Positions 1-12,111 of a DNA stretch of 64,000 nt are shown here, piece by piece. The notes below the pieces were generated by a model. That model saw only the letters and a program-made list of their open reading frames with translations, did no database searches and was not told the origin of the DNA. The DNA lies in NCBI RefSeq assembly GCF_947507565.1, contig NC_089194.1:868001-932000 (forward strand), given 5' to 3'. A program made the translations under genes and the position numbers. Position 1 is the stretch's first letter; every line of letters begins with the position of its first letter. The stretch comes from Oscarella lobularis. Lineage: Eukaryota > Porifera > Homoscleromorpha > Homosclerophorida > Oscarellidae.

Positions 1-2650
1 AGGTCGAATGACACCGCGTTGCATTCGACTCGAAATTTGTACAGAAAGTAGATCAAACAGGGCGATCGTTTTTCTTATAGAAGCGCCCTGTTTTTGCTTT
101 AAGGCAACGATGTCGCCAGGCCTCTCGATCTGCTCTGTCTCACTTAGACCGCTTCGGGGATCGGTTTCGATCGCCGCTATGAGTCGATTGATTGTGCTCT
201 CCGAATCACCGCGAATGCACGAGTCGGTAAAATCGCGCCACAGTCTCGTCTGGATTAAACCAAATTCGCACTCGGGAACAGGCGGGTTCACTCGCACCTC
301 ACGCCGTTCCCGAGTCGGAAGATTTAATAGATCGACGTTCCACTTAATTGATACGGAACGGAAATCGTCGGCCGGCGTCGCCGACGACGCCGTCAGCGAC
401 ATCAGTTTTATCGAGAAATTTTTCGCCGGCATTGAAGGGCAATCTGGCACAAAGAGACCGATACTATTACCCGTAATTTCTTCAACAACAGCAATTGTTA
501 CGACGGGATACGTCTGCACTTCGTCAGCGAATTCCAATAGAGACAAATCGCGTTGAAATTGAATCGCCGCTCGACGACGAAAGTTGGCGTTGATGCATAT
601 TCTCGCGATATCGCGCGGTTTGTAGTCGACCAATTTAAGCTCTTGTTCGTCGGCCGAATTTTCTATGACGTACTTCTTTAATAACCTTTGCATGACGAGA
701 TCGACGTAACGACGAATAGGCGACGTGAAGTGCGTGTACGGACGTTGGAAATCGTAGTTATGCGTGGGAAAACCTTCGTCCGTTTCGTCGCACGTGTAAA
801 CGGAGCGCTGTCGACTGCGGAAGTAGTGCGACTGACAGACGGCAAGCTGGGGAACAAAATCGTCGCAGCAGGCCAGACGAATTCGATCGTCTAACGATTT
901 TGCTGATCGAATTCGGTACCAGAGCGCTTTGGAAATGCGTAAGGTGGTTTGACGCTCGAGGGACACTTTCAGAGTTTCGGCTTCTTGACCGTAGGCGACA
1001 AGTCGTTGAGACGCGTTTACGAGCGGACCGCACGTCGATAGCCACGAACTGACTTTTTCTGGACGAGGAGATCTCTGACTGTAGAGAATCGTCAGGTGAC
1101 GACGTTCATCCAAGAGACGACGCGCCACTTCGCTGTTCATTAGAATCATAAACTCCTCGACCAGTTCGTGAGCTTCGGCTTCAAAGAAGCGATCCGATTC
1201 GCGGAAGAAACGCCTGGAAGCGAGACGACGTTCACGCAATAGACCGGCGATTTGACTTAGAAGGACGACATCGTTAAAGATCCTTTGTCTCGACTCAAGT
1301 CGACAATTGATCTTTGGTTTCTCGCCGCATATGATGGCTTGAGCTTGAGCGTAAGAGAGCTGGCAACACGATTTGATCTCAACTTCTTCGAACGTCGTCT
1401 CAAAGTCCTCAATCAGTTTTAAATTTTCGTCGAAACAGAAATGTCCGGCTATCACTCGTCGGCGTCGAAAGGGCAGAAGACTGCAGCGATTGGAGCTAAG
1501 TTCTCTAGGTAGCATCGACTGCTGAACGCTGCCTTGGCTGTCATAGACGCTCGTTCCGCGCTGCTCCGCCTGCTTGTTCTCATCGCTCCGAAATGCGACG
1601 TGATGAGCGACGTCCGCTATGTAGACGCCTACCTTAAACGCGCAATCATTGCAATTGCGTTCGACGTTCAAGGCGTCGTCTAAATCGCGCGAATGCTCGG
1701 GATCTATCGTGAACGCGTTCGTTACGACGTCATCGTCATCGGCTTCGTCTTCATCCTGTGCGCAAGTCGATACAAAGGATTTCACGGTGTTTTCGGAATC
1801 TCCGTCGACCTCGTACTGTATTTCAAGAAGACGGCGACCGGTCTCTAACGTCGTCGCAGCTTCGATGCATTCCACGGCTATTCCGAGCGGATAGGGAAAC
1901 TCGGGACGCCAACTCAGATACTGCACGACGAATAGCTTTCCCTCGACGTCGCACAGTGGAACGCTCTCCTCGTCGACGATCCTTCGTCCTTTTACGGAAA
2001 ACATTCTCACGCCGTCGTCGTGTCGAGGTCTCGTGCTCGGTCCGTTGGCAAAAATCGGATGCGACTGATCAATGGGAACCACGAGATTTTTGTCCTCTTT
2101 TGACAATTGACAGACAAAACGTTTCGGACGTCGTTTTTGAAATATTCCGACGACCGATCCTCGTTTCGTTTTCACCTTATCGTCGCTCTTTCCCTCGTCG
2201 GCGGAATCGATTTTCAGAAGAACTTCTTCGCCGTCAAATGCTCGATTGCGTCGTTGACGACCTTCGACAAATACTTCCTCGCTATCGACGCTGTAGCCGT
2301 GCGCATTAGACCCAGAAACGTGCAGGACGCACTTCAAATAAGCCTCGGGCTTATCACGCATAAGCTCCTCCATTTCGGCCAGGTTCAAGTGAGGAGGATA
2401 GGCCGGACTGCTTCCATGACGTACTCGTTCTCCGACGTCTTCTTTAGTTAGACGTTCGCGAGGCGGTCGCCGCTTCACTTTGGCAACAGTCCAACGTACA
2501 ACAGAACCGCGCACAACTTGCTTCATTACTCGTTTTTCTACTTCCTTTGCCTTCGGTGCCAGCGATCTGAAACTCTTGACAACTTCTTCTCGATAGATTC
2601 GCGCCATTTCGTCGTCCGTCTCGTCCTCGCATGAATCTTCGTAAACCGAC
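1..2650 (-). other. RNB (RNase II/DIS3-type) catalytic domain of the HELZ2-like gene
   Basis: On the minus strand the frame contains the RNB metal-binding signature IDPEHSRDLDDAL at about 1711-1672, with the acidic residues that coordinate catalytic magnesium in RNase II-family enzymes. It also contains the C-terminal conserved block HFTSPIRRYVDLVMQRLL at about 738-685. Between the helicase and RNB lies an acidic stretch rich in Asp/Glu/Ser near 2630-2690. Presence of all catalytic aspartates suggests an active 3'-5' exoribonuclease, unlike family members that have lost them. Confidence 0.85.
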
Positions 2651-5600
2651 GACTCCGATGTGGCGTCGTCGTCGGCGTCGTCGAGTTCTACTTCTTGACG
2701 TGCGAAGCTAGAGACGAACGACTGCGCTTCGACGTTCAACGGCGACTTCTCCATTACAAGTTTGCAGACGAATTTCGACGACACCCTGTGGCCTTTGAGA
2801 CTTGCCGCGCCGACGGTGGTGCATGCTTCGATGTACTGTTGCCAAATGCGATCGATTTTGCTCTTGGTCAAGCAGTCTGGATCGCCGAAGACGATGACGA
2901 GCGATTTGGCTCGTGTGAGCACAGTATTGACAACTTTTTTGTCTGAGAAAAAGTTGGGTGACTTTTCGTAATCTTGTCGATATCCCTTTGACGTCATGAC
3001 GGTGCTGACGAGGACGACACGAAACTCTTGACCTGTGTTGGGAAAAAAGGACATTTATGAAATCTTACGTCATAAAAGTTGCCGATCACCTTGTATTCCC
3101 CCGTGCGTAATAACATTGACCTTCTTGTAGTTATCTCCTCTGTGACGAAGAAGCTGTCGAATGTACTGAACCTACCGAAGACAAGATATAAAGACTGAAA
3201 ATGAGTTGGAGGGGCATGGGGAAATTACACTTCGCCCCACAAGTATATGTAATAATAGGAAGGTACATTCAAGTGAATCATCGGTTTCATCTGCTCTATG
3301 CGGAAAGCCTGGTTATCGATCGCTAAGGTGTTTTGTCCACTCGTAGGTTCTGGTCGACTCAGAGGCGTCGCTTAACGTACATGCATATGCCAAATCTCTC
3401 TTAAGTAGCAAAAGGCTGACGTAGTCTTAAATACGTCTTTCGGCATGGGCATGGTGTTCACGCGCTCTTCATGCACAACCCCGCTGGCCTAACCTGAGTA
3501 AACTCCGACGAAACGACGCAGACTTTCTGGGGAGAACACTCTCCCCATTCCTGCGGCCAACCGTCGAAAACCTCGTCAAGTGTATTAACTATCAACGTCG
3601 CCTCGCTCTGATTGTAGTAAGAGCCGTCGGTGCCGCCCTGTTGAGCCAATCCGTCGTCGCAAATGAAAAAGGAAAAAGGATGAAAAGTTGGATGTACGGC
3701 TTGAATAGGCGATCTGGCTTGATCGGGCGAGAACGCGTCGGCTCCGTAGAAAATGCGCGCGATCAAAGCGAAGAGATCGCGTTGACTTCGATGGTTTGTC
3801 ACCAAGTTGACTATTAGCGAATCCGGAGCCGATTTGTAAAGACGGCGAAAGAGAGATCGTTGAAGCCTGCCGCCACGGGCGAGGGAAGACGAAACCGGCG
3901 GAGAAGTCTAGAAGCAAAGGAACACCGTAATTTACCTTTTCTAGACGCGAATACAAGTACATATACAACTACAGTCCCTCTTTATATAGCACTATAAGGA
4001 GAGACAATACCGTTCTTTACGCAAAGTGCCTAGAACGTTTTGATCTACTAGCTGACTATACCTCTTTTGGGAGAATATTATAGACAGAAAGTAAACTTAC
4101 TTGAACGCAGTCTCCAGCAAGCACGAGCGCCGTGCGACTGCCGGCTAACGCAAGCGGCGCAATCGATTCCGGTTCGGTCGCCTGAGCCGCCTCGTCAATT
4201 ATGATGTGGCTGAAATGCCCATCGCGAAGCTTCGCCGACGTGAGAAGTGTCGTAACGACGACGAGCGGTTCATTCCCTAGTTCACTATTGGGCGGCACTG
4301 AAAACGTGCTCTCGGCGTCGTCCAAGAAACAAAAATAGCAATCAAGAAGGTCCTTGTCTAAGGAGCCTTTGCGAGACGCAAAACAGACTCGAAAAAGATT
4401 GGCGTTGAAGAGTCCCTCATAAAAGAGATCGTCTAAGAGTTTCACGTACAAGTCAGCGGCAAAGTTACTCTGCGTGCAGATGAGAATTCGAGCATTCCGA
4501 TGGAATTCCGAGAGAAGACGTACGGCTTCAACAAGCAGAAACGTTTTGCCCGTTCCGAACGGTCCGTTGATGATGAGGTGAGGATATGTTCGATTGCCGG
4601 CGAGAATCCGGCCAACAGCTTCTCTTTGTTTCGGGTCAAATTGCACTTTGGGATTAATGTGACGTTTGACTTTATCGAGAACGCAGTCGATTGAGAACGA
4701 GTCTCGCAAAGCGAGGGCCCCGCGGAAGTTCGGCTGAACGTGAGATCTCAGCCTCGACACGGGAAGTCGTTCCAAAGACGCGTGCAAATTGAGCCAATGA
4801 GTTCGATCGAACACAAACTGGAAGTCGACTTTGACATCGAGACAATCGTTCAGCTCCTTTTTGACGAACTCGTCTGCGGCGACGTTGAGGCCGACGGCTG
4901 TCTCTTCAATTTCGCAGACAGAAACGAGAAAAATATTTGTGGATCCAGTTTTTCGGATGTACGCCGCTTTCGCTAGTTTCGACGGCACCGGACGGCCGAG
5001 ATCAATTCTTTTGATGCCGCGAAACGGATTCGTTTTGTCGCCAATAAGATCGATCGCTTGTCTACTTAAGTCCTGCAATCTACGTTTGATTTCGATTTCC
5101 TCGAGATAAATCAACGCGTGAAAACGCTCAAAGTATGTTTCGTCTTTCGGAAACGGCGTGTTTTTGTCGAGAACATGCAAACGAGATAAAGTGCGAGATA
5201 GCTCCGCCTCGACGGGAATAGGAAATTGCCTAGCAGTATCTTCCGAATGTCTGCTGACTCTGCTCATAAAATCGTCGTTGGAAACAATGCAGTCCGGTTC
5301 AACGAGCCAGTGTTGATCCGGACACTGAAGAGTCGATCTCAGTTGCTTAACAGCTTTTAGATTTTTGCCTTCGGCGACGTCGACGTAGAGCGTCTGAAGA
5401 ACGTATGGATGAGGATGACCGTCGCACTCGACGATGACGTCCTGAACGTAAGAACGCGTCTGAGACGATTTCGAGTCGAATCGAACTGCGAATTGAACGC
5501 TACGGACGTCACAGTCGATGATATTCTCTTTCATGGGGAGACCGCCGTGGAGAAGCGAAAAGTGTGATTGGGTCGACGACGGAAGAAGTACAATTTGACG

Positions 5601-8382
5601 AACAGCAAAATTCTAAAAAAACAAAATGAGACCACTCACGCCTGTCTTTGAAAAGAAAAGACAGTCTATCTAACTGTGCTTGTTCCCTTCATGAACTGTA
5701 CGTGTCCCCGTTTACCTTCTTGCACGCAATCTTGCATTCGAATACAGTCGAGAACGGCAGCTTCATACAGGCGTCAATAAACGTCCACTTTACCGAAGGA
5801 TCCCACGCAACGTCGAGTGCGTCACTGACTTCTTGAGAAGTGGACAACTATATCACAGTGAAGGGCATTTCAAGAGCGAGTGCTCAAAATATAATACGTT
5901 GGGCCTTGGCACTCACCAAAGAGTAATCGCTTCGAATAAGCGCATTGCACAGTTTTCGACTAACAATATCGGGAATCAAATGAGCTTTCTGACGTCTCTC
6001 TTCGATCGCCGACCATAGTTCCAACTCGTCGGTACCGTGAGCAAAAATGCAACGACGACCGTAAGGACACGATTGAAAATTCTTATGTCTATAAAACAAC
6101 CGATAAGAACTCGCATGTAGAAGATATTCGGCGTACGTTCTGCACGGTCTCAATCTGTAGCCGCGCGGAGGAATGCGGCGAATACCGCCGCGGTCTATAA
6201 TAGCCCGTTTAGCCTATACGTACAAAGAGATGCCGCCAAGATTAATTAACATACTAGGATATCGGTCTAGGTTCCAAGCTTCCAACTCTTCTTGCGTATG
6301 AGGAAACGTGCATTGTCTGCCGTGTCTGACAGCGCATCGTTCCGGTTTGCAGATAGAGTAATTCGCTTTTACGTCTAACGGACGAGGACGTATTTCCACA
6401 AAGGCCGAACAGCCGTCTGCCGTTTCAGCAATTTCGTATTTCTTAGGCCAAACTAGAGCAAGTACACAATTTTGGTGCTGAGAACACGAATCGCGAGTTT
6501 TGTAGATTCGATTCGTGCGAAAGCAATGACGACAGACGACGGTTCCTCGACGAATGACCTCTGGATTCGAAAATCCAGGCAAGGCTGGTAAATGAAAGAA
6601 TAGAGAGTCAAATTCACGTTAGGAGATTTTTAGCCGTACAAATTTCTTCCTCCTCTCCTTCAGGAAGGCGAGACACAACGGCCTATAAAGAATGCTTTAG
6701 GTAAACAGAACTAAATGTATTTTCATCCACCTTGAGGAGTCGTTTGGCTATGCGGACGTCCCCGGATCTCGGCGAGTTTTGCGGTCCTTTCCGAGGACAC
6801 AAAGGAAACGACGCTGTGACGCTTTCTCTTTTTGTAACTGCTGGTTGGCTGGCAGAACGAAATGCCGCAGGTTCACTTTTCACTACCGATGCTACTGCGC
6901 ATAAAACGTGTACATATACACTAGGCCTTAGCTAATTAGAAAACGTCAAACTTCACCTCGAGAAGTTTTCCGTGACGAAACCACCGGAAGCTTTGGAAGT
7001 GGGGAAATAGCTTTTGTTTTGATTGGTATCGCTTGCTTTTCCGGCAAGACGCTTTTCTCCTCTCTCTGTCTCACGTTTTCCAACGTTTTCCTCTTTCGAC
7101 TTTTCTTCCTCGTCTTCTGAGCTTTATCTTTAATATTAGGTTTCGGCTCGTTTTCACTGGAAACGGTAGAGGAAGGCGATGATAGAACGTCGTTAAAAGC
7201 CGTGTTCTTTCCCTCCTTTAGAATTAAAACGGTTTTTAAAAAAAAACAGGTGGAGTTCGTTTGAGAAGAAGATCGAGTTACTTCGCCTTTCGTTTCGTTT
7301 GGAGGGAAAGAGCTGACTTCATTCGCCTTTGAAGTAGTAGTAGCCGTGGTAGTAGCCTATGCGTGACCTGCATAGACAAAGGCAGCGAAAGAAAACGCAG
7401 TTCGACCTGTGGAGATGCTTCTTTGGAAACTGTTCTTTGCTGAAGTTGTCGGCCAATCTCTTCCATCTCCTAATTGCTTAATTAATTAAAACTACTCTAT
7501 CGTTTAGTGGCTGCTCGACCTTCTTGCGTCTGAACTCGTCTTTCCTCATCTCTTTCGCCGATTTCTTCTTTTGCTGGACAGAACAGAACGTAAAATTTAA
7601 AGTAGATTTTAAGACAACAACAATACCGACCGTCACTTGAGGAAATTCAACCACCTTTTCCTTTTTGCTTCTTTTCTCTTGTCCAGCCTCTCGTGCAGCC
7701 TCAGGCTAACGCATAAAAGACTTGTCACTAAAAAATTGATTCTAGCCTAAAACTTTCTAACCAGTCGATTGTCTGCACAATCGTCCATTTCGATATTCAA
7801 CTTCAGCTTGTTAATTTTCCTCTCATATTCTCGTCTCTAAAAAGAAAATTCGGAAACAGACTAAGCGTGCAGAAGTTCTACAGTCGACCTCGCCAGGAGG
7901 ACAGACGTTAATAAGTAAATTGCAATCGTTCAAAGCATCTTTATACTGTCGCAATCTCTCGAAAGCGTCGCGTCGACAAGAAAGACAAAAAAGCTGAACG
8001 TCGTTGATAAACTGCAATGGCCGAACCAAAACTAAAGGCATTATTTTAGAATACAAAATCGAAAATCAAAAATATAGCTAGCTGTGTCTACGAGTACCGG
8101 CTGAAGTTGCGCCTATAACCTCTTCCCAGTTTCCCTAGCAGAAAGCATTATACCAAACCTGTATATCGCCACTTTGTATAGATGCACCAGAGCGCGATGA
8201 TTAGCTGCTAGCTCGGCAAACGCTTCCAATTGCATGCGGTGCGCTCGAGGAATGAAGGCGACTAGACGGTCAAGAATGAGAAGGCACTGGTGAAGAATTG
8301 GCACAGCGTCATCGGGCGATCGAGGACGGCATTGGCGAGCGATCTGAAGCAACTGAACGGCTCGACGAAAATCGTTTTCCAT
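1..8382 (-). CDS. HELZ2-like helicase / RNB ribonuclease with TPR-like N-terminus (3' end beyond window)
   Basis: Multi-exon minus-strand gene. I place the start at the ATG at 8380-8382; the C-terminus runs off the left edge. Order of parts: TPR-like helices, a Lys/Arg-rich linker, cysteine/histidine fingers, a UPF1-type superfamily-1 helicase, then an RNB exonuclease domain. This is the order known for vertebrate HELZ2 (PRIC285), which has a second helicase after RNB; that part would lie outside the window. Splice signals support most exons, for example donor gtaagt at 4100-4091, and acceptors just right of 5612 and 3043. From about 3043 to 1 the frame stays open with no stop. Expected role by family: RNA unwinding coupled to 3'-5' degradation; in vertebrates HELZ2 is also a nuclear-receptor coactivator and interferon-stimulated gene. 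Exact exon ends in the 6600-8200 linker are approximate. Family call is strong; orthology is inferred. Confidence 0.85.
2700..5612 (-). other. UPF1-type SF1 helicase core of the HELZ2-like gene
   Basis: Exon 5612-4101 carries Walker A (GPFGTGKTF, about 4560-4535), motif Ia (CTQSNFAADLY), the DEAA Walker B box (IIIDEAAQATEPE, about 4205-4165) and motif III (LAGDCVQ) right at the exon end. Following exons at about 3900-3490 carry the RecA2 start with the NHRSQ element. The stretch 3170-2880 carries motif V/VI (EFRVVLVSTV and LTRAKSLVIVFGD), the Arg-finger region of UPF1-like helicases. All NTPase motifs are present, so the helicase should be active. Confidence 0.88.
5884..6582 (-). other. Cys/His finger exons of the HELZ2-like gene
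   Basis: Two exons (about 6582-6214 and 6153-5884) hold HELZ2-style fingers: CRHC followed by C..H near 6540-6460; a CCCH finger CKPERCAVRHGRQCTFPH followed by ELEAW near 6345-6275; and SCPYGRRCIFAHG followed by ELELW near 6085-6015. The last finger lacks the usual first Cys: the residue before RHKN is Tyr, where related fingers have CRHKN. These fingers are expected to bind RNA. A degenerate finger may be structural only. Confidence 0.75.
7860..8382 (-). other. N-terminal TPR-like exons of the HELZ2-like gene
   Basis: The first exon (8382 to about 8162) and the next (about 8017-7866) encode helical text typical of tetratricopeptide repeats, such as AFERLRQYKDALNDCNLLI. They are followed by short exons encoding a Lys/Arg/Glu-rich linker (7850-6950). 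TPR-like helices ahead of the fingers are not part of human HELZ2 as I know it, so this may be a lineage-specific extension. Exon borders are inferred from GT..AG signals. Confidence 0.55.
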
Positions 8383-8425
8383 AATCGTCTACGAAAATAG
8401 TTTATAGTCACGCGACCGCGTGACG

Positions 8426-8936
8426 TAGAGTCCCGTATCTAGTTTGGAACGCATCAAGTTTGGAACAGGAGTTTATACCCTAAAACAGACTAGGATAAAA
8501 AACGGTTAAAAGCGAAAATGTAGCACAATAACCCACAAATCTTCCTGTAAAATTGCAGCTCTCTCCGTTGAGTGGTATGGGAGTAAGCGCAGTTAGAAGA
8601 GGAGGAAGTCATGTGATCGGTCTTTCGAACACACCCATCGGCTTTGGAACAGCCTCTCTAACTCTGTTATCCGTCATCGCACAGAGACGTGCTATGCACC
8701 GTTGGAAAGCTTAAAGCCTCTTCTATTTAGATAAATTTACGCCATTGTCGTAAATTGTATTCTCGCTGAGATATCGCCGGTAGAGTACCGACGGGTAGCG
8801 TGATCTAGATTGGAACGCAAGTTTTTTCTTAGCCAACTGGTTCTACGCCTTCAAACGCCACCAAATCGTGCATGAAGTCTCCCTGTACTGCTATCTCTAG
8901 GATTCGACCGTTATGTAGCTATAAACTCCTGAAAGG
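8426..8936 (+). repeat. Left inverted-repeat arm of the 8426-10028 foldback element
   Basis: 511 bp; pairs with 9518-10028 in inverse orientation. The inner end of homology is at ...CTCCTGAAAGG. Confidence 0.85.
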
Positions 8937-9517
8937 AATTTGCCATTGAAGATCATTTGATGTGAGAAAGCAATCCGGTAGCACAAATTGAAGCTATAAC
9001 GGTAATTTGCGTTTTTTCTCCCTAAAAGTACTATAAATCACATCTCTTTTTCTTGGTTTAGTATCTCTTTTGAAGTTTTTTCGCAAAAATTTAAAATTTG
9101 ACTAGGCCTGTTCGTGAACTTATTTTCTTCAAAAAGTTTCACTCTAAATAACGTTATATGATCAAAAACATCAAGACTTGGTAGTTTGAGAGTCTATGAT
9201 GTAACATACTAGAAACTGCTAGAACTCCGTGAAAACCAATACTAGCTGCTACAAAGATAAATGCTTTAGAGAACCTGTAAGACCTGTTATGTCTCTCTAT
9301 TGATGAATTCTAATGAACTCACAGCAAGCCTGGTCACATTTTCAATGTTGGTGAGACCTCTATGCCCCGTACGTAAAACCTCTAATATTCCTACCTAGCC
9401 AAAGCAGAAAAACATGATTTTGCATTTTTTGAAGAAAACAAGCAAATTACTGTCTTAGCTAGAATTTGTGCTTCCGGGTTGACGTGCTCTTCAACGGCCC
9501 ATTTCATAGAAAAGGGC

Positions 9518-10028
9518 CCTTTCAGGAGTTTATAGCTACATAACGGTCGAATCCTAGAGATAGCAGTACAGGGAGACTTCATGCACGATTTGGTGGCGTT
9601 TGAAGGCGTAGAACCAGTTGGCTAAGAAAAAACTTGCGTTCCAATCTAGATCACGCTACCCGTCGGTACTCTACCGGCGATATCTCAGCGAGAATACAAT
9701 CTACGACAATGGCGTAAATTTATCTAAATAGAAGAGGCTTTAAGCTTTCCAACGGTGCATAGCACGTCTCTGTGCGATGACGGATAACAGAGTTAGAGAG
9801 GCTGTTCCAAAGCCGATGGGTGTGTTCGAAAGACCGATCACATGACTTCCTCCTCTTCTAACTGCGCTTACTCCCATACCACTAAACGGAGAGAGCTGCA
9901 ATTTTACAGGAAGATTTGTGAGTTATTGTGCTACATTTTCGCTTTTAACCGTTTTTTATCCTAGTCTGTTTTAGGGTATAAACTCCTGTTCCAAACTTGA
10001 TGCGTTCCAAACTAGATACGGGACTCTA
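9518..10028 (-). repeat. Right inverted-repeat arm of the 8426-10028 foldback element
   Basis: 511 bp reverse complement of 8426-8936. Small differences, such as one substitution in the block near 9890, show the arms have begun to diverge. Confidence 0.85.
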
Positions 10029-11284
10029 GTTGAGTAGGGGAGAAGAGGAGGCGTAGCCCATGCAGAACCAAGTAGAAACGATACTGCTCTTTCTGTTGTG
10101 CGTTCGGTACACGTATGCATGCGCTGTGAGAGTTGAACGAACCTGATGCGAGACAGCCGAGAAAACGAGCGCGACTGCAAAAGAGCTTCATATGTCACAC
10201 AAAAAGCCTCTCACTACGCTGTCTACGAGTCGCTTACTCGTAAAGCCAAGGGTAGAGATGACACGGGAACGCGCGCGATGACTGGTTCAATCGCACTTCG
10301 TCCGCCGTTACAGAAAGCTTATTTGAAGACTAGAGAAGTTGGGAAACTGTATCCGGGAAGGTATAGTCTAATAAATTCCGCGTGCTCGAGTCCTCGAGCT
10401 ACGCCTAAGTCGGACTGCCCTTCACGATCGCAGCTGAAACTAGCTGGTTGTCAGAAAAGGAGATCCTCAGCCACATGAGGATTTATAGACGGAAAGCCCT
10501 CGACGCATATTCCGGGCAAATGCTCGACCTTTTTGCCACGTACGTACGTATCGACTTCCTGCACTTCGACGTTCGGAGTGCCTTTTAGAGTCACGACACT
10601 GCGAGAACGGTCTCCGGGTCTCCTTTGAACATTAGATTGGATGTCCTAGCTGAAGGAATATTTTATACATGAAATAAACTGGAATTTGCATTTTCACTTC
10701 ATTTTCTTAATCATGTATTCAGCTAGCCTTGCATTACGTATCAGATGAATGCAATTACTATTTCCTTAACTGGATATAGAGAAAGCTTCAAAATGGGATC
10801 CCAGTATCTGGATGAAGTTGAACATATAAAGATATGGCTTTGCCATCTCCTTTTGACTGTAAAGGATTAGGAAACGAGCGCGCCGAAAGAGGTCAAAGAA
10901 TATTTTCAAGACTTGAAGAGGCATGACGTTATCATTTTTGGCTCGAGAGGAGTGCGAACGGTAAGTGTTACTTGGATCCACTACGCCCACTTTCAAGCTA
11001 TTCAGACCCTCTCACTCAGACATCCGGGAGAAATGTCTGGCTTTCAGTCTACGCATATATCAGCTTATATCAGCGTTCCACGGAACCCTGCACTTGTAAC
11101 TAGGTTTCGCAGCTGTTTTTATGACGAGTTCAGGGTTATAACATGGGTTAAACGTGGACGTACTGAATTTATTACTTCCTCCACTCTCGGGACACCTCAA
11201 CGCCGGCCCTTGGCGAACCCTCCCACATACGTGCCGACAAGTATTTGGCCGTATGTGGTCGCAGATTTGCGTCATTGATCAGAG
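10029..11284. other. No confident gene; one possible minus-strand coding patch
   Basis: I recognise nothing in most of this stretch. About 10640-10470 on the minus strand is open and protein-like (for example TLKGTPNVEVQEVD and GKKVEHLPGICVEGF) and might be a terminal exon of an unrecognised gene or a relic. The plus-strand frame at 10146-10478 is basic and shows no domain. Confidence 0.3.
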
Positions 11285-12067
11285 ATGCTGTCGGTTATCC
11301 TGCTCTTGGCTCTGACCGACTTTGCACAGGTTTTCTCAACCCTATTTTTCCAATTCTTCTGACTTCTTTCCGTATCGCCGGAGTGACGGCGGCACCGTTG
11401 AAATCCAATTCGTCGAATACAAAAACCCGGACCACAAAGAAAGCGGTTTTTGCTGCGAGACGAATGAAAGGTCCGCGTGCGTGCAAGACTGCGAAAACTA
11501 TTTCTTCGTCTGTCTTCGTGAATATAATCTGACAAATGACGCCGGCCAGTGCAAAGGTCCTACGCGCGTCTACAGCGACGATGATTTCTTTCCAATTGGA
11601 AAGGACGCACTTGGAATTGGTCTGAATAATCCCTTATCTTTCCCTTTCAATGGATCATGGAAAGTAAATTAATATACTACTACCGTATACCGCGGCCGCC
11701 GCGGCTCTGCTTACTTTTCCAAATGCTTTAATTGGTACGTTTTTAGAACTCTTTCGGTCTATACTGGACAAAGACGATACAAACGCGGACGATCTCATCG
11801 ACGTCCTGCTTCCGGGGATAGAAAACGCCCGAATTTCGGGTTCGTGGACAAATTGGACGATTAGAGGAAACTATAACAGGACTCTCGAACTGAATTGGCG
11901 CGTCCAATGCAACGAAAACTACTACGGTGACTGTACGGTGTACTGTTTGCCGAAAGATTCCGACATCGACGGTCACTACATCTGTAATTCCACAACAGGT
12001 GCAAAAATATGCAGGAGCGGATGGACCGGCAATGGGAGCTACTGTCATGTCATAACAAATACGCAAG
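11285..12067 (+). CDS. Notch-ligand-like ectodomain exons (signal peptide, MNNL, DSL); probably a decaying gene
   Basis: ATG at 11285 begins a short hydrophobic leader (MLSVILLLALTDFAQ) ending at a donor at 11330. The next exon (about 11384-11660) matches the MNNL domain of Delta/Jagged ligands: VEIQFVEYKNP, GFCCETNERSAC, YFFVCLREY, then LSFPFNGSW. After an intron, the exon about 11746-12067 holds a DSL domain: RTLELNWRVQCNENYYGD, cysteines in DSL spacing, GHYIC and ICRSGWTGNG. DSL domains bind Notch EGF repeats at the cell surface. No EGF repeats or own transmembrane segment follow. Phases at the first two introns do not join cleanly with the visible GT..AG sites, so the gene may be broken or spliced at sites I did not find. 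The DSL exon does join in frame to the following kinase exon. Confidence 0.65.
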
Positions 12068-12111
12068 GTTTGCATGCACAGCGCTCGGCACATGCATGCA
12101 GTCTTTTAAAG

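Larger units (their letters stand above)
8426..10028. mobile_element. Foldback / MITE-like element with 511-bp terminal inverted repeats and TA target duplication
   Basis: Left arm 8426-8936 and right arm 9518-10028 are reverse complements with only scattered mismatches. They begin with TA then GAGTCCCGTATCTAG on each side, consistent with a TA target-site duplication as made by Tc1/mariner-type transposases. The 581-bp centre (8937-9517) has no long reading frame and nothing resembling a DDE transposase, so the element is non-autonomous. It sits just upstream of the HELZ2-like start codon (about 45 bp), so it may overlap that gene's promoter. Confidence 0.85.

Noticed and set aside
9391-9582. 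Short frame inside the first foldback element
   Set aside because: 63 residues, not conserved between arms, no transposase motif.
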